In this document: positions 9,667 through 20,430 of the stretch, piece after piece | Layout of the letters: every line of letters starts with the position of its first letter | How positions within the stretch are numbered: the first letter of the stretch is position 1 | Origin: Fragilaria crotonensis | Taxonomy: Eukaryota; Bacillariophyta; Fragilariophyceae; Fragilariales; Fragilariaceae | Assembly: GCA_022925895.1 (NCBI GenBank) | Contig: JAKSYS010000099.1 | Coordinates: 58,967-122,966, forward strand | Direction: 5' to 3' | DNA: 64,000 nt | Position numbers and translations under genes: made by a program | Notes under the pieces: generated by a model | What the model saw: only the letters and a program-made list of their open reading frames with translations | Database searches by the model: none | Told to the model about the DNA's origin: nothing

Positions 9667-12171
9667 TCACTTAATGTCACCCATGGTCTGAGATCGCCGG
9701 TGTCGTTGGCTCTGACGCTCATCGCCACCGAACGTTCCGTACATCCCTTCCCCATCACCCTTATCCTTCAACTTCATGAACAGCGGTATACTCAAAGTCC
9801 GATTCCTCGTCCGCGGAGCATTCCGTGCCACCCAATCGAACAATCGAGCGCGTTCGTCGCGCAATTCGTCTACACTCAGCGACGGATCGAATCCAAACGA
9901 TGCCACATGACGCGTCCGGATGTACGGCCCATGTCGACGATAGTCTTCGGTCCCGCGTCGGACACGGATCAGTGTCCCCGTCTCATTGGCTTGCAACACC
10001 GCCGGACTCACAAATGGCTGATCCAATACTTCATGGGCATCTTGGAGCATCTCCGACATGATGGTTTCCGATGGGTTCGGTGGCTCGACTTCTCCAACAA
10101 TGCTAATGTTAGTCCATTCGGGGAGTCGAATAAACGCTTTGTAGGAAAGAATTAGGTTGACAATCGATCCAGCAACAAGACAAGTGATCCAGTAGGTGTA
10201 CAGGATGAGATGAAACGAACTGCTTCGAGGTATTGCGGAGAATGCGTTGACGCTGCTTCGGTACGCCTGGATAGCATTCGTGTGTGACAAGGTAGGAAAA
10301 CCAAACGCCAAATGCGCCGGAGAAAATGGTTTTTGTTTCAACGCGTCCCACCTTGTCCACAGACTGTGCAGCGACGACGCCATGCCTATCAGACAAAGCG
10401 CAAACATACCATGCTGAAATGGTAGATAGAATGTGTGCATTTGTGCAAAGTATGCATGTCTTGCGCTGTCCGAAGTCCTTATTAATGCTTCTTGCACTGC
10501 GGTAGGTTGTGACATAATGGTCGACGCGTACAATGCAATACTAGGAGCAGACAGCTGCATCCAACACACAGGGGCTGCAATCTTTGTATTCAAGGCAACT
10601 CGAATAATGCTAACAAAGTAGAGTGCAAAGAAGAAGGAAAGACATAACTGGAAAGCGAGAAAGGTGAGCGCGGGTACACTTTTGACGAAGCAAAACAACA
10701 TGACAATTGACGAACGTACGCCAAGAACGAATTTTCCAACCGCATTGCAGACCAGCCAAGCCTTGACCGCTGCATAGCCTATCCCAACTGTTCCAGGAAA
10801 CCAGGACGGATCCGGAAGCAATTTGAATTTGACAACCGCGACGTAGAGGTACCACAGCGAGAAGAGAGCGTGAAAAATAGTAACGGCCAGTACTGCAACT
10901 TCGCCGATTTCGCCAGCGGCAGCAAATAGAATTTCCAATGTTATGCAAATAACGCCGACTGGAGTGGCTGTCACTGGATTCGTCAGATCATCGACCACTG
11001 CCCGCCATGCTAGACAAATCTTCATTAGAAAGAAGGAAGCTAGAATGGCTGCCAAAATGTGGCACCCAAAGTGAAAATTCAGAAAAGCTCTGTAGATTGT
11101 GGATTGATCACAACTGAAACTGCCCGGAAACTCATGAGGGTAAGTGTTCCTCGGGTCATGAAAATGCACTGCTTGGCACTTCCCATACATGGTCAAATGC
11201 TCAGCACCGAATTTGAACCAGACAACCCCCAGAGTCGCCCAAGACAGAGCAGATGCAGCGATTGGCAAAGGCATATTACAAATGAGAATTTCAAGGGTGG
11301 CGAATGCGTTGAAGATAGACTGCTGACACGTTTTCAACCATCTCTCCAAGCCGCCAAGCGGATTCTCGGATCGTTTACGTGCGGCTTCCTCAGCCAATTC
11401 GGCCTCGAACTCGGCTCTCCATTGTTTAATCAACGACTCTCGTTCCTTTTCGAGCTCCAGCGCATAATCCCGAATGGACTGCTGCTTTCCACGAGACGTG
11501 CCGACATCCAAAATGGGTCTGCGAATGTCGGATAGCGTACCGTCTGCACGTTTTGCGTGACGGGCAGCATATTGGAGCTCATTGTCAAATCGAATTTGAC
11601 GCTGAACAGGTTGGAAAGCGCTCTCATCTTTTGCGTCATCTACACAGATCGCTGACAAATCAAGGTGGTCCATGCCATCGAGTAAATTCATCCCCTGTAA
11701 CTCAACTCGATTACGGTTTCGGCGGAGCTCGTCGTCTTCGTCGCTACTAGTACTTGCATCTCCAATCGACTCCAAACTCGACGCTCGCTTCGGACTGTCG
11801 CGGAACAAACCATATGCGGCCTTTCGCGCACACAGTGGAGAGTTGGACTGTGTCGGTCGCTTGTTCGTCGTCACAGATTGGAGGAACTGTTGACTCCTAT
11901 TGTGGAATTTATTTCTGTCCGCTTCCAACATTGATGGGGTTGTTGTCGTTGCCCACTTTCTGATGGCCACTGATGGAGGTGTAACACTGACCACACTATT
12001 GCTTGGACTATGATTTCCGTCCTTCACCCCCGACAGGTTGATGACAAAGGCATCATGACTTGGACTTCTTTGGTGAATCGGCAATGGTCGTGGTGGGAGA
12101 CTCCTACTTGATACTGACCCGGCAACAACGTCCTCCCCACCATCGCTGCAGGGGAACACTGGTGCATCCAT
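9667..12171 (-). CDS. Large multi-pass membrane protein, probably TDT/SLAC1-type transporter
   Basis: This intact ORF has its first ATG at 12171 (MDAPVFPCSDGG), giving about 834 residues. Residues 1-280 are hydrophilic, Ser-rich and probably cytosolic. A central region of about 400 residues has roughly ten hydrophobic helices, including LEILICNMPLPIAASALSWA, AILASFFLMKICLAW, ILFAAAGEIGEVAVLAVTIF, SIVMLFCFVKSVPALTFLAF and LILYTYWITCLVAGSIVNLI. The last 150 residues are polar and contain basic patches. The order of helices and the motif AHLAFGFPTLSHTNAIQAY resemble the tellurite-resistance/dicarboxylate transporter (TDT, SLAC1) fold, which moves organic anions across membranes. That family call is an inference from pattern and needs a profile search. 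The substrate is unknown. Confidence 0.62.
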   Translation of the reverse strand: MDAPVFPCSDGGEDVVAGSVSSRSLPPRPLPIHQRSPSHDAFVINLSGVKDGNHSPSNSVVSVTPPSVAIRKWATTTTPSMLEADRNKFHNRSQQFLQSVTTNKRPTQSNSPLCARKAAYGLFRDSPKRASSLESIGDASTSSDEDDELRRNRNRVELQGMNLLDGMDHLDLSAICVDDAKDESAFQPVQRQIRFDNELQYAARHAKRADGTLSDIRRPILDVGTSRGKQQSIRDYALELEKERESLIKQWRAEFEAELAEEAARKRSENPLGGLERWLKTCQQSIFNAFATLEILICNMPLPIAASALSWATLGVVWFKFGAEHLTMYGKCQAVHFHDPRNTYPHEFPGSFSCDQSTIYRAFLNFHFGCHILAAILASFFLMKICLAWRAVVDDLTNPVTATPVGVICITLEILFAAAGEIGEVAVLAVTIFHALFSLWYLYVAVVKFKLLPDPSWFPGTVGIGYAAVKAWLVCNAVGKFVLGVRSSIVMLFCFVKSVPALTFLAFQLCLSFFFALYFVSIIRVALNTKIAAPVCWMQLSAPSIALYASTIMSQPTAVQEALIRTSDSARHAYFAQMHTFYLPFQHGMFALCLIGMASSLHSLWTRWDALKQKPFSPAHLAFGFPTLSHTNAIQAYRSSVNAFSAIPRSSSFHLILYTYWITCLVAGSIVNLILSYKAFIRLPEWTNISIVGEVEPPNPSETIMSEMLQDAHEVLDQPFVSPAVLQANETGTLIRVRRGTEDYRRHGPYIRTRHVASFGFDPSLSVDELRDERARLFDWVARNAPRTRNRTLSIPLFMKLKDKGDGEGMYGTFGGDERQSQRHRRSQTMGDIK

Positions 12172-13228
12172 TTGAAACCCACTGCTCAGCAATTGTGAGA
12201 GATGATCCCCGCTTCTTGTGAGCTTCAGTCTCTATGCCATTCGCTTCATTCTTCTTCTTTTTTTCCAATCAAGTCCTTGTGATACCAAGTTCTCGAACAA
12301 ATAAAATGGAAATGCGAATTTTGGATGCTGAATTTGAAAACTAAAAATCAAAATTTACGTCGTTCCGTTGAAGATGTGCGGACTCCGTACGAATCCTCTG
12401 TACTGGTACTCCGTATGATCCTCGTTCTGCACACTCGAGTACAAGTATGACATACTCGTGACCTCCGGATACTGATACATGCGGTGATTATCTGTTAAGT
12501 AGGGCAAGTGGGTATGTACGTAGAATCGGTAGTAGAGTAAATACATAAGACATTTTTCATGTGGGTCTATTAACTGTTTTACTAACTAAAATGAATGCAT
12601 GTCATAAACATCTTTTACTGCTGCCTTGTTGTATTTTATGCTGTATACATGCCACTGGACCGGACGAAATTTACTCTAGTACTGTTCTGTACCTTGGAAA
12701 CTTGGATCAAGTTTTCCAAGTCTGTATCACATAGTGGCAGGAATTGCTCGAAATCCCAATATATCTATAAAGCCTGAACTCCAAACGAGAACCTTGCAGT
12801 TCTCCCTTGTACAGTGTGTCATGAGTACTGCTTGGTTCAGTGCACAAGTATTCTTATCTCCTTCATAAAGCATGAGTCATTGTCTTAAAAATTTGATATG
12901 ATGAAGTTTGGTGATACTACACCCACTTAATCACAGTGCAGTCGACGGCAGAAAGAGTGTCCATGGGCAGTGCCTTAGTATGCGCGTATGCGCATTTCGG
13001 ATTGAATGTGCGAGTTGCAGCTCTATTCACCTCATTCTAGTGTCTGCCGTCTTGCATTGATCAACCAAGCAATCCATTTAAGTCTTCAAGAGCATCGTAC
13101 ATAGTAGACATCCGTGTTCCAGGCGTGTTAGTAGATGCATTGCGACATGCACATCAACCATGCAACATCCGACGATTGGAATCCGCAATTGTATCAAAGT
13201 CCAACTTCACATTGTGCGATCGGAGACC
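12172..13228. other. Intergenic region
   Basis: About 1.06 kb upstream of the membrane-protein gene and downstream of the methyltransferase. No coding or RNA gene is seen. GTACTGGTACTCCGTA-type words cluster at 12390-12480. Confidence 0.45.
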
Positions 13229-14447
13229 TCACCAAGCTGCGTTTTGTACCATTTTCCTCGGACAGTGCACGTGACATACGTAAATGTCTAAATTTGCCGG
13301 TTTGTCGATTTGGACAACAATCTTCTCCACGTTGTCAAATAGTCGGCGCATTCCAGGCCAGAATAGATCGTGTGCGGAATTACCGCGTCGTTGGTACGAG
13401 ACAATCGCTTTGACCACACCATGTGACGAATCCAGAAAACTTGATATCGTGTTGAGCAATGGCTCAACCAATTCATCAATCCAGACACAGTCCGCAATCA
13501 GCAACACATTGCATAATGTCCACGTATCTCCAACATGAAATTCTGGTGGCGTACACCAGTCGCAAACACGACAATCGGCTGCTTTGACAGATGCTTCATT
13601 TTTGGCAACATTTGCTTTCATTAGTTCCATGGCGTAGGGCAAATCCGTTAGAATGGCTCTCTCGGCTCCAAGCATGCAAGCTGCAATCCCCACAACACCA
13701 CACCCGGCTCCTAATTCCAGAACGCAATTTCCTTTTACCTGGAAAATGGCCAAATTCGTTGAGCGAATCGTATTCGAGAAAGTGCAGAATGTGATCTCAT
13801 CAAAATCACGAGTTCACAGACTTACCACTTCTGGATTTAGTTCCAGATACTTGGCCCTAGAAACCATTATGAGGTGGAGTGATGAGTTAGTCATGAAATG
13901 GTGCAGCAAGGGCATTAGCATGTAATTGATGTTCAAATTTGACGACTTACAGTAAGATGGCACCATCCCAAACGTTGAGCCCAGTTCCAGCTCCAGGAAT
14001 GTTTGGCATCTCCCATGCCTCCAGACGATGATGGGTGTTGTTCTCAGTCATGATCATCATGCCATTGTCGTAGGGATAATACCGTCCTGCAATCGCAAGC
14101 AAAGGACCATTCTGTTTTTGATGTGTTTGTCGATGTAGGATGCATCTCAGTCGTTTTCCAAATTTGGTGGCAACATTGCTTTGGTCGGCCAACGAAACAA
14201 AGGTATGGGACTCGGGGTCGTAGACTTGAACGACAGCGGCCACGGCTTGATCTGTACTTGTCACGTTCACGTGTCGGAGGATTGCCGATACAATCTCTGT
14301 TCCCTCCTTCTCATGTGAGTCTGTCCGTATTTGCAGCTTTAGCTTGAGAGTTGTGGGTGTTGTTGTGCCTCCAACATTTTGATCGTCGCCATTTTCCTCA
14401 ACCTGCAAGAGGACAATATACTTGGACTCCTCGTTACTGTAGCTCAT
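13229..14447 (-). CDS. METTL21-like protein methyltransferase (Methyltransf_16), three exons
   Basis: Exons on the minus strand are 14447-13951, 13856-13826 and 13738-13229. The two introns have GTAAGT donors and end in CTAG and CCAG. The middle exon is only 31 nt. Splicing joins the motif GLNVWDGAILL to AKYLELNPEVV and then to KGNCVLELGAGCGVVGIAA, exactly as in METTL21-type S-adenosylmethionine-dependent protein methyltransferases. Further motifs are LTDLPYAMELMKANV (cofactor-binding acidic loop) and LLIADCVWIDELVEPL (post-IV motif region). The product is 345 residues. The first 150 residues form an unfamiliar beta-rich extension. Family members methylate lysines of chaperones, elongation factors and other proteins; the substrate here cannot be read from the sequence. 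The ATG at 14447 (MSYSNEESKYIV) is the first in frame. Confidence 0.85.
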
Positions 14448-14999
14448 TCTTCCTCCAGATATGATACATACTATGACGTACACTACATTCCGATCACAAC
14501 TGGAGAGGTGCAATCAACAACATGAACCACCTGCATCGGACGACAAGTTTGTCTGATGCTACGAATTGTCTTCATGTGATGTCGTACGTTCCCTCCGAAT
14601 AGGTCTACTCGGAGCGAACTTAGCGCACTCGGTTTCCAGTATCCTGTATTATTGTAGTAGCGGTACAGTACTGGCTTGGGCGCGACGTCCTAAACGCAAG
14701 CAACTGGAAAAGACTCGACTGTATCAGTGAACCATATTGTGAGATGATATGTGGCAGTATTTTGGCATTGCTATAAAATTGAGATGTGAGATATTCCTTA
14801 GTAAGTGGCAATGTTGGTACAAAGCCATACATTACGTCGAAATTGTGACCATGGATCAGCTATCAAGGTGTGTTGAACAAAGGCATAGCAGTCACACCAA
14901 AGCTGAATCCTTCGCATGGGGCGGTACAGAGGCAAGCACGTCGACGGCGATAGTGCATAAGGAATGGAAAAGAAAAATCTGGCGGTGAAGCTAATGACT
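14448..14999. other. Intergenic region
   Basis: A 552-bp gap between two minus-strand genes. It should hold the methyltransferase promoter and the DCAF13 3' end. No gene or strong repeat is seen. Confidence 0.45.
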
Positions 15000-16365
15000 T
15001 CACGAGACCTCCTTGACCACCGTCTTCTTCTTCTCACTCTCGAATTGATAGGTGCCAGGTTTACTGTGCTTGACACGATTGGATTGCTTTCGCTCTGAAC
15101 TTTCTTTTTGAATTTGCGAAATGGCAGTCTGTTTCTTGATAACCTTTGGAATCTTTCGCGACTTTGATATTTTCGCCACCTCTGGCATGTGCTGATACTT
15201 CTTGACCAGCGCCTGTCGATATTGAATCGCCGCTTCCTCCCGAGTGGTCCGTTGGCCAACTTGTTCACTTGCATGGGCCTTCCACAATCGAAGATTCGCA
15301 TCGTCACTTCCCGAAATGACAAATTTGTTGTCCAGCGTGTAGTTGACTGAGAAGACGCGTTGCATTCGCTTTGTGTGATACACGTCTCGTGCCACACCCT
15401 TGTCAAAGGGGAATATTCGAATGGTCCGATCGTAACTTCCAGTGACAAATTCTCTGCCCGTCGGAGACTAACTGACTGCCATGACTGCCGACGTATGGCC
15501 CTTGTGAATGCGAGTTGGTTGACCTAGCTTTCTCATGTCAAATGAGTAGGCGTTGTAATCTTCATTTCCAACAACAAAATTCATGGGTTCCATTGGATTC
15601 CACTCAAAGCAGTTGGATCTCATTTGAAGGACCGTCTTTTTGAGTTCCGAGCCGACTCTTGAATCAAAAAGGCCAATACCTCTGTCCATAGTACAAACGC
15701 CCATGAGATTACGCTCGGCTGGGTTGTACCGAACAACATGAACCGTGTCGTCGCTTCCCCATAAACCAGTGTATTTTTGAATGGGAGTGGATCGTTCCGT
15801 ACTCCACACGCAGACGCTGTCATCGGTAGCAGTTGCAAATCGATCTTCGAACCAATGATGGTCTAAACTTTTGAAACTGCCATTTGTTCTCCAAGTTCCA
15901 ATCGGACCATGAGTGCCCTCACCAGTTTCCTGGTCCACTACAGACGCAACCGACCAGCATCGAACAAAACCATCATCACTGCCAGAATAGAAATGCTGTC
16001 CCTCCAAACTAAACGCTAATCCCAGTACCATTTTCGTATGTCCCGTCATCTCCGCCACTTGAGTCCTGGTGGACAGATCCCACAATTTGACAGTCCCATC
16101 TGCCGACCCACTAATGAATGGCACCAACGCCCTCCTCGATGTGGCAGACGACGTGATCCCATCCATGTGTCCATTGCCCAAATTCCCAATGAGTGGTTTG
16201 GCAAACATGCGATCGAGTTTGGCACCGGTGACGGCACGTTGGTATTCTCGAGCACGTTGCATCGGATGGTGTACCGGATCGAGATTCCCGAAACTGTTTC
16301 CGTAGATCACCGACGCATTCGCGTTCTGTCGATGCCTGAGAACGGGAGAGGGCTTTGACTTTCAT
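15000..16365 (-). CDS. DCAF13: DCAF13/Sof1 WD40 ribosome-biogenesis factor, with one frameshift and one in-frame stop
   Basis: Sof1/DCAF13 is a nucleolar WD40 protein of the small-subunit processome needed for 18S rRNA maturation. The minus strand starts with MKVKALSRSQ at 16365, then continues one base out of frame (shift at about 16315-16323) as NLDPVHHPMQRAREYQRA and AKLDRMFAKP. WD40 repeats follow (SGSADGTVKLWDLSTRTQV, SGSDDGFVRCWSV, TATDDSVCVWSTERSTPI, GLFDSRVGSELKKTVLQMRS, WNPMEPMNFVVGNEDYN). The Sof1-specific C-terminus is clear: YHTKRMQRVFSV, GSDDANLRLWKAHASEQ, basic helices, NRVKHSKPGTYQ. An in-frame TAG at 15468-15470 sits where relatives carry Tyr before SPTGREFVTGSYDRTIRIF. The frame is otherwise unbroken. 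The lesions may be sequence errors. Confidence 0.87.
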
Positions 16366-16971
16366 GATCTTGTTATTATTTTTCAATATATGTATTGTTG
16401 CTGTTTGTCGTTGGTTGTTGATGTCCAGTGGGTGAGAGCATTGAGGGCCCTGAAGGGCGTTGTTATGGCGACAGACAGGACTGTCGTTTGTGTCATCAGC
16501 ATCCCCGTCATTTGGAGGATTCTCGGTGCGAAGGAAGCAGCCACACATGACAATAAGCTATTGGGTGGTTGTGATCATTCTCCAATTTGAACCAATCATG
16601 ATTCCTAATTCCGCAAGCCTGCGAGCTGTTCGCGCGTCAACCAAATACCAGGTACTGTACTTGTAGAGCGGTACGTGGACATTCGAACGAGTCAACGAGC
16701 GCCAAAAACTTCGGAAAGGAGAAGAAAGTGTGCGCATTTGTTTTGGTTATGTATGCGGCCTTATGGTCTACAGTACTGTCTCGTCGAGCACTGTACTCCA
16801 GTAACGTAGATGTTACCAACATAACATTTTAGAACGAATATAGGGGATGCATACGGAATGCGGACGTGTCCCATATCACGTTGGCGGCAGCATTATCATA
16901 GGACTGATATATTTGTACGAGACAGGAGACGAATCATTCAGTGTGCCCATCGACATACATACGTACATATC
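16366..16971. promoter_or_regulatory. Divergent promoter region of DCAF13 and DDM1-like genes
   Basis: These 606 bp separate two start codons pointing away from each other, so both promoters must lie here. No third gene is seen. The region includes GGTACTGTACTTG at about 16650. No TATA box or named factor site can be assigned confidently. Confidence 0.5.
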
Positions 16972-19900
16972 ATGCCGTCTGAGAATACGCAGATGATGGA
17001 AAAGATTGAACGCGTTGCAGAGTCAGAAGGAATGAACATGTCCACGCAAAACGAGTCGGTGTTGGAGAAAGCTGTCGTTTCGACGACGACGACGACAACC
17101 ACGACAGCAACTGAAACCACTCAAAAAATGCCACTGGTGGATATCGAAGATGAGAACGAGGAAGAGATTGACGACGAAGAAGCCCTGTTTGTCGAAATAG
17201 AAAAAGAAAAGGAGAAGGAAGAGGCGGAAGAAGCAGCACATCCTCATCCACATCACTACGACATTCAGTCAGCACCCAAGTTGCTGCAGGACGCTCTCAA
17301 GACTGGCGCCATTAAGGCTGACTTGGATTCAAAGGACTCTAAGGTTCATTCCACTCCGAAAAAGGAGGTGAAGAAAGAACCTGTTGAAGGCGCAATAACT
17401 GCGGAAATCGACGATGAGAAGAAAAACGAGTTTGGCGATGTTGATGCTGCTGTTGATGCAAACCAGGAACATTCGCCAACAGTTGCAGAAAAGGTGAGTG
17501 TTTGCAGGTTTATGTTTATTATTCTGATGTGGGGATTGTATTGTTGTCGCGCATTGACCCCTGCTGCGAAACTGCATCGGCCACTGTTCACGACTCGTTC
17601 GTTTTTCATTGGCACCAGTCGTGTCGTTCGCTCCGAAATTGTGAGATTGTAGGCGCTTCATACAGTACAACGCATTACTTGGAGTCCGTATGACTTTTAA
17701 GTCGCGCCAAAATGAAGAAGACTGGGCACCATGGAGAATGTTAATGTTGGTTCCGCGTACTTTCTCATGGCATCTAGCTTTGACGAACTAATTCCTGTAC
17801 TTGTCGAATTTGGAACCTGTCATTTCCTAAACGGCGGCGCTATGCTCACTTACTAACACATTTGTTTTTGCTTCTCTTCTTCGTAGGTCAACCAACTCGA
17901 CTTTCTACTTGACAAAGCGTCGCAATACTCCAGCTTCATCGCCCGCGATTTGCAAGAGCTACAAGATAGCTTGACCGACAGCGCGAGAAATAAATTGGAG
18001 AAGGCTGCCAAGAAGGAGAAGAAGCGAAAGTCAAAAGGTGGAAAGGAGTCCGCTTCGAAAAATCCAAGAACAATGATGGTGGCGCTGCACTAAAGTCTGC
18101 TCAAGAAAAACATGCTACCATTATAGCTGGCACCAAGCCAATCTTTATCCAGCCACCAAACTTGGCCGATGGTTGCATTTTGAAGGACTACCAACTTGAA
18201 GGAGTTAGATGGTTGGTCTCCCTCTTTGAAAATGGAGTTTCTGGTATTCTAGCCGATGAGGTAAGTCGGTGTACTACGCTTTTCGCCTGAAACGCTGAAC
18301 TGTTGCTTACACTGATTGTTCGCAGATGGGACTTGGAAAGACGATTCAAGTAATTGCTATGATTGCTCACTTGTTGACCCAGAAGGTCACTGGCCCCTTT
18401 CTTGTTGTCGCACCCTTGGCCACACTTCCCAACTGGATTCGCGAAATTGAAAAGTGGTTGCCTGACCAACCCGTCGTCAGGTTCCATGGTACGGGACCCT
18501 GGCGTGAATCGCTTCTCAAGGGACCTCTGAATCCGAAGCAAAAGAAGGATCCGAAGTTCCCGATCGTTGTTACTTCATATGAAGTGGCAATGAAGGATCA
18601 GGTGAAGCTTGCTAAGTTGTGCGAATTCACCTATCTTATCGTCGATGAAGGCCAGCGTCTCAAGAATCACAGATGTACTCTACTCTCGGCTCTGAAGCGC
18701 TTGAAAGCTCAGAACCGTTTGCTTCTCTCTGGAACACCGATTCAAAACAACCTCGACGAATTGTGGAGTCTCCTTAATTTTGTGAATCCGACAATCTTTG
18801 ACGACCTTTCTATTTTCCAATCGTGGTTCGGCTTTAAGGATATCGGCCAAAACACCCGCGGTGCAACGAACGAAGAAGAGATTCTTCTGGAACAGCGCAA
18901 GAACCAAACCGTATCGAAGCTTCATGAAATTCTTCGCCCATTCCTCCTTCGAAGAATCAAGAAGGATGTACTCCTAGACATGCCTCCAAAGAAGGAAGTC
19001 GTTGTCTATTCTGGCCTTTCCGCACTCCAGAGAGGATATGCTGAAATGATTGACAAAGGTCTACTTCGAGACCAGCTGATTGCGCAAGGTATCGAAATGG
19101 GCCGCACTTTGAGCCAGACGAACAACCAAATGAACCACCGCAAGAATGTTAATCATCCGTTTCTCTTTGGTGAGCCCATTGATGCTGCGACCGGCAGTCC
19201 AATCGGAACAGCGCACCCGCATTTGCTCATTAAGGCGAGTGGGAAGTTCTCCCTACTGGATCGTATGTTGGAACGTCTTTTCAAGGACAAGCACCAAGTC
19301 CTCATCTTCAGTCAGATGACGGCCCTTTTGAACGTTATCGAAGATTATCTGATCTACCGCAACTGGAAGTATTGCCGTATCGACGGTTCAACCAACATTG
19401 ATGAGAGGCAGCGACAAATGGATGTCTTCAATCTTGAAAAGACTTCTGGGAAGGACGGCGGCCGAAATGAGGGCGATGACAGACACTTTGTCTTCCTCCT
19501 CAGCACCAGAGCCGGTGGACTTGGAATTAATCTAACCTGCGCCGACACCTGCATTATTTTCGACAGTGACTGGAATCCTCATCAGGATTCACAGGCCATG
19601 GACAGATGTAAGTCGACCGTTTCGACTTGTGCTTGCCAGTGGTTTTGAATTTGGGAAACTAACAAATTATGTTTTTTTCGCAGGTCATCGAATTGGCCAA
19701 ACTCGACCTGTTGCAGTGTACCGGCTACTGACTTTTGGGTCGGTCGATATCGATATGATGGAGAAGGCTCTCTCCAAGAAGAAACTCGAGCGCATGGCGA
19801 TTGCGGGGGGTGGCTTCAAAACCGGACACAAAGCCTCGGCAGCAATGTCGTTCAAGACACTTGCCGACTTGCTTATGGATGATATCAAAGATCTGCAGAG

Positions 19901-20069
19901 CAAGGGACAGGACGAAGCGAGTGTCATGATTAGTGACGAGGAATTCAATCTCATTATGGATCGGGGAAAACTGTTTGCTGAAGGGGAGAATGCAGTTCCT
20001 ACGGAAGGGAGAATGTACGACATCATTGAAGCGGCAGGAGGCGATCTTCTTGGAGCGATGGAGACATAA
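16972..20069 (+). CDS. DDM1: SNF2-family chromatin remodeller of the DDM1/HELLS (LSH) type
   Basis: This nuclear ATPase family maintains DNA methylation and transposon silencing. The exons are 16972-17493, 17887-18260, 18326-19607 and 19684-20069, with GTGAGT or GTAAGT donors and cag acceptors. Exon 1 encodes an acidic, Glu/Lys-rich tail. The helicase core is complete: [20 protein letters not shown], Walker A split by an intron ([11 protein letters not shown]), [17 protein letters not shown], the DExx box written DEGQ rather than [24 protein letters not shown], then the C-terminal lobe with [44 protein letters not shown] and [14 protein letters not shown]. The order and the [13 protein letters not shown] motif match DDM1/HELLS. 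A five-A run at 18058-18062 is one base short of an open frame through exon 2. The start at 16972 (MPSENTQ) is chosen over the upstream ATG at 16858. Confidence 0.88.
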
Positions 20070-20430
20070 TTACTGAGTTGTGCCAGGAAGGAAGGGTTTA
20101 ATTTCCACGTGAAGTCTTCCATGAAAGGTACCCGATATTGTCTCGTCGTTATACTCACTCACAGCCGGCATGGTCGAGTGACAACAGAGAGTAAGAATAT
20201 CCCTAGAAATTGTGCGGCAAACCCGGACTGATCGTTTCTACCGTGGAAATTCTAGTAGAGAGAGAGGATTGTTTTAAAATGGATCAAAACTAAGGAAACT
20301 GTTGCCACGGTGTTCGACGACAGTTGTCTAGCAACTACATTCTTGTCACGTTACTAATGAATCCATCGCAGTGGATCATCCAGAATCGGACGGAGGAACG
20401 TATCGTCGAGGGATCGTCCAGACTGTAGCG
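20070..20430. other. Convergent 3' intergenic region
   Basis: A 361-bp stretch between the convergent ends of the DDM1-like and GT41 genes. No feature beyond probable 3' UTRs is seen. Confidence 0.45.

Noticed and set aside
17502-17693. ORF in the first DDM1-like intron
   Set aside because: It lies within a 393-nt intron bounded by GTGAGT and CGTAG and has no domain.
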